Source: Undaria pinnatifida
Lineage: Eukaryota; Sar; Phaeophyceae; Laminariales; Alariaceae
Assembly: GCA_012845835.1 (NCBI GenBank)
Contig: JABAKD010000027.1
Location: 15,948,573-16,012,572, forward strand
Length of the DNA stretch: 64,000 bases
Direction of reading: 5' to 3'
Shown: positions 58,091-64,000 of the stretch, piece after piece
Position numbering within the stretch: position 1 is the stretch's first letter
Layout of the letters: every line of letters starts with the position of its first letter
The notes under the pieces: generated by a model
Seen by the model: only the letters and a program-made list of their open reading frames with translations
Told to the model about the DNA's origin: nothing
Databases searched by the model: none
Made by a program: the position numbers and the translations under genes

Positions 58091-58930
58091 CATGGACGAG
58101 TGGTCGTCGCTTGTATGTAGGCGACCTTTATTTGTCAGCTCCTGATTGTCCGAAAGGAAGGAACGCTTGTGCGAAGGGTAACATGACAACAAGTCGGGTG
58201 ACTGGGACGGTGGCCGGCCGATGGTGGCGTAGCGCACCTCGGCATGGCACGTAAGCGCACTCTGGTGTTCTCGCTCCCAGTCGGCATGCGAAAATCGCGT
58301 AATGAAATCAGCGGGCTTCAGTTCATGAATGCCGTCATGGGCGTCCAACTTTGTAGGTGCATTTTGGCGTGTCGCCAGGAGTGGGCGGAGGTCGTAGTAT
58401 AGGAGTCCCAGTAGGCTCCGCGCGGTCACGGCCGGACGGGATCAGCACCGCGGGGACCGGAGAGGCGGCAGGAGCAGGGATCGCGACGGTTGACGGGGTC
58501 GGCCGCGGCCGTGGGACTCGCGGCAGGGTGTTGACACTCCGGGCAGATGGTCGAGGGACCCCGCCGGGCCCGAATCCATAATCTACAGCGGAGGTGTATT
58601 ACCGGTTGCTGTCGCTGTTCGTCGGCGCGTCGTCGACGACGGAGGGGCTGGATTGCCAAACAAGGTAGAGACGGACACGGTCAAACCCGTGGTTGCGGCG
58701 GAGTCCGTCTCCTGTGTAGAACTCCTTGATAGAGGAATCGGCTGTGCGATGGGCGTCGCTGCAGCCAGGGTTTCTGCGGAGCCCGTGCCGCCCTCGATGG
58801 GTATGGAAAAAACCGAAGCGAAAACGGTGTCAGCGGCAGGCGAAATCAACCCGCGGCCGGTACAGCCTTCGGTAGTGGCGACGGAGGCAAAAACACGAGC
58901 GACGAATCTCCCCGGGGAAGCAGAAAGGCC
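58090..58930 (-). pseudogene. Linker and integrase N-terminal remnant
   Basis: A Thr/Ser/Ala-rich linker (58,426-58,849), then, near 58,279, DWEREHQSALTCHAEVRY and KGRLHTSDD, resembling the segment that precedes the integrase zinc finger. The catalytic DDE core is missing. Confidence 0.55.
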
Positions 58931-59010
58931 GTCAATCCTTATACGTGGCTCGTGTGTATGCGAAAATCGTGAAATGCGGTAGAGGTGAGAGGGACCCCAC
59001 CCACGACAGC

Positions 59011-59190
59011 ATGTTCAGTGCGGGGCACGAGCCCACCCAAGACAGTGATTTCGGCGAGGGGCACGAGTCCACCCAAGTCAGTGCTTTCGGTGCCGGGCAC
59101 AAGTCCGCCCAAAGCAGTGCTTTCGGTGCGGGGCACGAGCCCACCCAAAGCAGTGCTTTCGGTGTGGAGCACAAGCCCACCCAAACCAAC
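59011..59190. repeat. 36-bp tandem array in the RNase H-integrase linker
   Basis: Five copies of GGGGCACGAGCCCACCCAAA plus CAGTGCTTTCGGTG. On the minus strand the 12-residue unit is LGGLVPRTESTA-like and the frame is kept. Confidence 0.95.
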
Positions 59191-59309
59191 CCCTGTGATT
59201 GGCGAGGAGGGAGCGCGCAGCCCGCCGGTCCGTAGGAGGTAGATACCGCTATCTCCAACGGGGTTGGGGTTTTTCAACCCCACGGGGTTGAAGGTTGTCA
59301 AGTCACTGC

Positions 59310-59678
59310 GGTCGTACTCCGTAGCAGGGTATGGCAAGCGGGCCAGAAAAACCGGCGATGCCGTTGGCGCTGCCTTTACGGTACTCGAGTGTGCAATCGA
59401 ACGCGGTGACGAACTCAAGCTACCGCTGGACTCGTGCATCGAGGGTCCCCACTTTGCCAATGCTCTCCTGTGCCTTGTGGCCGGAGGATATGCGGAACTT
59501 TGCTCCCCAAGAGGTACCCTCGAAGGCGTTTGGGAGCCCAAACAATGCTGCTGGTCCCCAAATCTAGAGGAGTCCAGTGCCTCTCCGAGTCGAGCTTGGC
59601 TCGATTGATATACGGGATTTTCATAGTGAACGAAACGTCGTTCAGCGTCACAGTACCCTCGGCGAAACAGGGGCCGTG
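59310..59678 (-). pseudogene. Protease lead fused to RNase H remnant
   Basis: HGPCFAEGTVTLNDVSFTMK looks like the strand before a retropepsin active site. It runs directly into INRAKLDSERHWTPLDL, IVWAPKRLRGYLLG, an out-of-frame F..SDHKALENI-type block and LEYRKGSAN, the RNase H domain of Ty3/gypsy pol. The protease active site and all of the RT are absent, so a deletion joins these parts near 59,618. Confidence 0.75.
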
Positions 59679-59899
59679 TTCTGACAGCGCAAGGTGAGGA
59701 ACGACGCCAGAAGCTATCTCCACAACTTCACGGCTTTTACTCGGCCAGCGCGTCCGAGAAATAGGTCGGAAACTCCAAAAAGGGTGACCTTTGCGAGCGC
59801 TGGCCGCTGTTAACGACCCGGCCGCGGCGCGGACGAGATTTCTTGGTTCCTGCATTCGTAGTGCAGGTGCAGAACCGACTAGTGGAGGCCGGGTGCGCC

Positions 59900-60370
59900 A
59901 ACTGACCTGGGTCGCGAATAGGTTCGCGAACGACAGAAAATGCCTCACCGATAATTTTTTACCTCTTCACTGGCATGGGTCGTCGGCCCTAGGATCATCC
60001 GCTCGGAGACCAATGCCCCACACTGGGTCCAGAGGGCTGGCTGCAGCCAGAAGCTTGTTGTCAGAGCTCAAAAGGTGATTTTCATGGCTGGATTCTAATT
60101 GAATTTGATGTAGGTGCCAAATAACTCGGCGTGTTGCCTCTCCCTGCCCCTAACAGCGGAGTCAAAGTTGTGCACGCCTCGACCGATGCGTTTGTGAGTG
60201 CTTGGTTCAGGCGACGGCATTATGAGCTCCACTGCTCGATGGCCTTCAAAAAGACTGACCTTTTCGGCCATCATATACTGCTCCGCGCAAGAATATGACA
60301 CGTCGTCCACGCCAAATGACGAAGGGGACCACGGTGAAAAATAAGTTGGGGGCTGCCAGAACAACACCAC
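59900..60370 (-). pseudogene. NADAR (DUF1768) domain remnant
   Basis: NADAR proteins bind or cleave ADP-ribose-type groups; characterised members hydrolyse ADP-ribosyl-guanine. The minus strand reads FGVDDVSYSCAEQYMMAEK, HKRIGRGVHNFDSAVRGRER and GTYIKFN, then after a stop and a frame change LLSSDNKLLAAASPLDPVWG, IGLRADDPRADD and, after a second stop, GEAFSVVRE. These are the signature blocks of the family in the right order, including the Glu and Lys of AEQYMMAEK. At least two stops and two frameshifts show the copy is inactive. It lies between the putative gag and the pol remnants of the retroelement. Confidence 0.88.
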
Positions 60371-60411
60371 TTGTGGAGTGTTTGAGAGAATAGTCAAAAG
60401 CCGTGTTGGAA

Positions 60412-61062
60412 TGTGGGCCTGCAATGTCCCCGTCCGGGAACACCAGGCCTCGACACGTTGGGCCTGTGGTGTCCTCTTGCGGCAACACCAGGCCTCGGGA
60501 GCACCATGCGAATCCGAACCCGCCGTTTCTCGCCTTGGGTCCTCTTCGCTCGTTGGCGGAAAAAGCAAGAATCCGCTCTAACTGCGCCCGAAAAATGGTC
60601 AAAAACCGACGGTGCCAACCCGTCGGTAGCCTCGTTGGACATTTGGGTCTGCAATGCCCCCCTCTGGGAACACCAGTCCTCGGCTCTTTGGGCCTGTAGT
60701 ATCCCCTTGCGGGAACACCAGGCCTCGGGAGCATGATAAGAGTCCGAACCCGCGGTTCCTCGCCTCGGGTCCTCCTCACTCGCTGGCGGAAACTCTTAAG
60801 AAGCCCCCCTCATTGCGCCCGAAAAAGAGTCCAACACTGACGGTGCCAACCCGTCGGTAGCCTCGTAGGGCATTTGGGTCTGCAATGTCCCCCTCTGAGA
60901 ACGCCAGTCCTCGGCACTTTGGGCCTGTAGTGTCCCCCTCAGGAACACCAGGCCTCGGGAGCACGACTCGAGTCCGAATCCAAGGTTTCTCGCGTCGTGA
61001 CCTCTTCGCTCCTTGGCGAAAAATCGCAAGAAGGTGCTCATACTGCGCCCGAAGGGACAGGG
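60412..61062. repeat. 230-bp tandem repeat, about 2.8 copies, upstream of NADAR
   Basis: GGGTCTGCAATG.CCCC starts at 60,415, 60,646 and 60,876. Each unit also carries AACACCAGGCCTCGGGAGCA and GACGGTGCCAACCCGTCGGT. Confidence 0.93.
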
Positions 61063-61174
61063 TCTCGGAGCTGTTTCTGCTTGACGAGAGGCGCGATTCT
61101 TCCGTAAATTTACGGGAATAGCGTCCAGGTGATCAGGCTGGAGGCCGTGACGTCGCCACTGGCCCGTCGCGCAG

Positions 61175-63080
61175 TGTCAGATCTAATCGACTATCTGTAT
61201 GCCCGGCGCAGAGTGGCTAACGTGGAGATTGCTCTCGGTACCCGACGAGGGACCATCAGGCGGAGGAGATAAGAAGATAGAAAAAATGTATATAATAAAG
61301 TACCGGAGTCCCGGAGATCACTCTGAACATGCACACCCGAAGACAACTAATAGTGATCACAATATGCACTCAATATGCACTGAGCCAAAGGGGGCTCAAC
61401 TCGAACATATCGAATATTGGGACCGCCAATCATATCAATAGTTCTCCTCTACCATCTCCGTAGGTTCTATGCAGTCATACACATCATACATCCGACTTGT
61501 GCACAGGCATAAACCAATATCCCCCCTGCCTGTGTGCACGTCATGATAACGTTCAACCAAAGCGCACCATCCAAAACCTTGCTTATTCAAATAAAGTACG
61601 TGCCTCAAATATCCAATGTCAATTTCAAACCAATACTACCTCTGCTCCAAAAAGCCGATGCTGCTGAAGCAGCTCTTTCTCGTTGTCCATCTGCATAGAC
61701 CCCATCATCCCTTTTCCCCCATCACACGCCACCACTCCTCCGATCTTAGCCACCATGTTCTTAGATACCATCACTTCTTCGTGCTGATCTCCGCCAACTT
61801 CCTCCGGTAGCGACAGCAGGGGAAGCTGCTGCGCTTCCACTGACTGCTGCGGCGGTAGCGGCGCCTGTGGGGATGGCCATGGGGTTGGGGCGGCAGCACC
61901 AGGTAGCTGTGGCTGCTGCTGCTTCTGCCGCTGCTGCAGCTCTTCAACTAATGGCTGCACCAAGACCAGCTCGTTCCACCACTGCTGTTCGTTCCCGTCC
62001 TTTTTGTCCCAAAAATCAACTCGTCCTGCTTCCTCCTTTGCTCCGTCCCCACAATCTGACACCTCATCCATCACAACCAAAAGATTCCCACTTCTTGTTG
62101 CCTTTTGCTGGTTTCCTCGCACCTCGACTTGCTCAAATGGGAGATGTTTCAATTCCTTCGCGGGCAGGAGCAGCGGCGGCGGCGGTGGCAATTGTGGCGG
62201 TGGCGGTATTGGCGTTTCTGGCTCTGCCACTTCTGCGTCTTCCAACCTTCCCGGCTCGGGTTGGTTTGTGTTAATTTCCTCCGATCGTTTTTCCTCCAAC
62301 GACCACGCTATTATTACTGAAGCCATTATTTTAAATAGCTCTTGCTGCTGCTCATAGATTCCTTGCCTTTGTTGCCATTTCAATTGGCCGATGATCTTTT
62401 GAAGGCTTCCCTCTAGGAATTGTTGAGTCGTCGAGAATGCAGCCTCGTTCCCTTGGGCGTCTGTCAATTCCTCGACTGGCTTCTCTCCGCGGAGGATTGT
62501 CTTGTCAAGATCCTGTATTTGGTATGCAGCATGCCAAACCATGGCCTTGTGGGTACCAAGCTGGGTTTCCACCTTGTGGTCTTCGGGGACTGAGAAGTCT
62601 ACCCAGCAAAATGGTTTCTCCCCATCTCGACTGTAGCCTCCGCAAAGGCTGTTGCAGTAGATGACAACCATCCTCGTCTCGAGCTCCTCAGGGCACTACG
62701 ACCAAAGGCACAAGTTGTCTTGTCGTACGATCGATGCTAGCATAATCGACTATTTGTGTGCCCGGCGTAGGGTGGCTCACGGGGAAATTGCTCTCGGTAC
62801 CCGACGAGGGACCATCAGGCGGAGGAGAAGATAACAACATACAAGATATATATATATAAAGTACCCGAGTTCCGGAGACCACTCTGAACATGCACACCCG
62901 AAGACAACTAACAGTGAACACAATACGCACTCAACATGCACTGAGTCAAAGGGGGCTCAACTCGAACATATCGAATATTGGGACCGCCAATCATATCAAC
63001 AGTTCTACTCTACCATCTCCGTAGATTATATGCAGTCACACACATCAAACATCAGACTTGTGCACAGGCATACACCAACA
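61175..63080 (-). mobile_element. Nested non-autonomous LTR retrotransposon
   Basis: Direct repeats of 345-346 bp (61,175-61,519 and 62,735-63,080), about 90% alike by eye, have TATTGG or TGTTGG ends on the minus strand and CA at the other end. GGCAGGGGGGA beside the downstream LTR is a good polypurine tract. The 1.2-kb interior has one ORF and no pol domains. No target duplication was found. Confidence 0.8.
61625..62671 (-). CDS. Intact 348-residue ORF of the nested LTR element
   Basis: Starts MVVIYCNSLCGGYSRDGEKP and runs without interruption. Rough layout: an N-terminal globular part (1-95), a Gln-rich probable coiled coil (about 98-155), a proline block with PPPPQLPPPPPLLLP (about 176-192), an acidic middle, then Gln/Pro-rich sequence with QQRQKQQQPQ. 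No zinc knuckle, protease or RT motif. Possibly a Gag-like structural protein; function is inference. Confidence 0.6.
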   Translation of the reverse strand: MVVIYCNSLCGGYSRDGEKPFCWVDFSVPEDHKVETQLGTHKAMVWHAAYQIQDLDKTILRGEKPVEELTDAQGNEAAFSTTQQFLEGSLQKIIGQLKWQQRQGIYEQQQELFKIMASVIIAWSLEEKRSEEINTNQPEPGRLEDAEVAEPETPIPPPPQLPPPPPLLLPAKELKHLPFEQVEVRGNQQKATRSGNLLVVMDEVSDCGDGAKEEAGRVDFWDKKDGNEQQWWNELVLVQPLVEELQQRQKQQQPQLPGAAAPTPWPSPQAPLPPQQSVEAQQLPLLSLPEEVGGDQHEEVMVSKNMVAKIGGVVACDGGKGMMGSMQMDNEKELLQQHRLFGAEVVLV

Positions 63081-63233
63081 GGACCTTCTTCCTGTACCAA
63101 TGGGGCAGACGTAGCCTGAAGCACGTGGGTTAGCGTGATAGAAGACGAAGCACGGCCCGTAGACCCTGTGGGCGTCTTCAGGAGGGGGGTCGGGCAGGTG
63201 GCAATATTTTTTCAGTCCTGCCGACGACGCCAT
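63045..63233 (-). CDS. First ORF of the retroelement (partial)
   Basis: Starts MASSAGLKKY directly after the 5' LTR and keeps a Cys-rich frame (YGPCFVFYH, GYVCPIGTG) until the nested element at 63,080 interrupts it. I do not recognise the family; position suggests a gag start. Confidence 0.4.
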   Translation of the reverse strand: MASSAGLKKYCHLPDPPPEDAHRVYGPCFVFYHANPRASGYVCPIGTGRRSCWCMPVHKSDV

Positions 63234-63235
63234 TT

Positions 63236-63891
63236 GTGAAGTTGCTTGGAGTGAGACACGGAGTATCCCTACAGGTCGACGAGGTGGACATGCCCACGGG
63301 TGTTACTCACTTTCGTAGCTTAAAGCGAGAGAGACCCAGCTTTCATTATTTCCTCGAACCGATGGTGACAATTTGGACGGGAGGCACGATTCTCTCGGTC
63401 TCCTGACTATCCCGAATAGAAGACGCCAAGCTATTGTACTGGTACTCCTAGTGGGGCATGCGTCGTTGGTCGGTGTTGGGAAGCGTGCTCCTCATGGGTT
63501 CCGGTGCCCTCGTTTGGTCTCTCCTCAGGGCTCGCTGGATAATCTCAAAAGCTTATACATCATTTCCTCTATATTGAATACTAAAAGACAGACATAGCAG
63601 GGCTGCAGGGTAACGCAGGGTAGAGCAGGGTAGAGCAGGTAGAGCAGGTAGTGAGATGTGGGGCGTCCTGCTTGTCCCATCATCGTCACCTACATTACTC
63701 CCCATCTATGGTGGCCTTGACATGAATGTGACATCTAATGTCACGTGGTTTCACCTCAACCATGACATGGTTTCACGTCGAATCTATAAACTATTCTTCT
63801 ACGGAGGGCACTCCATTACACTGTAATACCAACGCGGCCAATTTCCTATCGACTCAGGTAATTGCCGGCCCTTCAAGGCCGTACCTTAACA
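63236..63891 (-). mobile_element. 5' LTR of the retroelement (interrupted)
   Basis: TGTGAAG...CTTAACA. Removing 63,435-63,820 leaves about 270 bp that aligns with the 3' LTR. Confidence 0.85.
63435..63820. mobile_element. Solo LTR inserted in the 5' LTR
   Basis: TGTACTGG...CCATTACA, 386 bp, a relative of 46,292-46,673. Terminal 8-mers are inverted with one mismatch. The host LTR resumes at GCGGCCAATT. Confidence 0.65.
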
Positions 63892-64000
63892 GTAACATAC
63901 TATAATATAGTGACTAGTGACCAGCTGCTATATAGTAGTGCTATATTATAGTGACTGTCGTTTACCGTTTCAATGGTCAAACTTAGTATTCTTGATAGAT

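Larger units (their letters stand above)
56412..63891 (-). mobile_element. Decayed Ty3/gypsy-type LTR retrotransposon carrying a NADAR domain
   Basis: LTRs of one family (56,412-56,678; 63,236-63,891 with a ~386-bp insertion) flank a ~6.5-kb interior read on the minus strand. Just inside the 5' LTR is TGGCGTCGTCGGCAGGACTG, a plausible tRNA primer site. Before the 3' LTR lies AGGGTGGGCTAG, a weak polypurine tract. Order on the minus strand: first ORF, nested LTR element, 230-bp array, NADAR remnant, protease lead, RNase H, a linker with a 12-residue repeat array, the integrase zinc region, and a chromodomain/C-terminal region. Reverse transcriptase and the integrase core are missing, apparently by deletion. 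Stops and frameshifts show the copy is dead. Confidence 0.85.

Overview
The window is eukaryotic nuclear DNA. It has spliced exons with GT/GC...AG boundaries, very long introns, tRNA-derived SINE-like repeats, MITEs, LTR retroelements and many kinds of tandem repeat. The retroelement lineage, the exon style (Ala/Gly/Ser-rich tails, every acceptor AG|G) and the long repeat-filled introns suggest a large-genome protist or alga, possibly a photosynthetic stramenopile such as a brown alga. That placement is inference.

One host gene is recognisable. A MutY/MUTYH adenine DNA glycosylase lies on the minus strand from 42,256 to 4,852. I assembled 12 exons by hand. All 11 junctions keep frame and give an 807-residue protein with the catalytic Glu and Asp, the helix-hairpin-helix, the Cys4 iron-sulfur motif, the interdomain linker, the NUDIX-like 8-oxoG recognition domain and a long low-complexity tail. 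Intron 2 alone is about 20.7 kb and holds a decayed duplicate of exon 3.

Layout: 1-4,850 is 3' flank full of minisatellites, and a 92-bp repeat supplies the stop codon. 4,852-42,256 is the gene, whose introns hold SINEs, MITEs, a solo LTR, a gag fragment, an orphan LSU rRNA fragment and arrays such as GGGTC, GAA, CATCAAA and GACA/GACG. 42,257-56,400 is repeat-rich, with no gene I recognise: poly-C clusters, a 545-bp inverted repeat pair and the 3' end of a retroelement. 56,412-63,891 is a decayed Ty3/gypsy-type retroelement on the minus strand. It carries a NADAR (DUF1768) domain upstream of its protease and RNase H remnants, an internal 230-bp array, a nested non-autonomous LTR element with an intact 348-codon ORF, and a solo LTR inside its 5' LTR.

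The best candidate for something new is the NADAR domain carried in a retrotransposon. NADAR enzymes act on ADP-ribose adducts, including those on guanine, so this element may carry, or once have carried, an ADP-ribose-processing accessory function.
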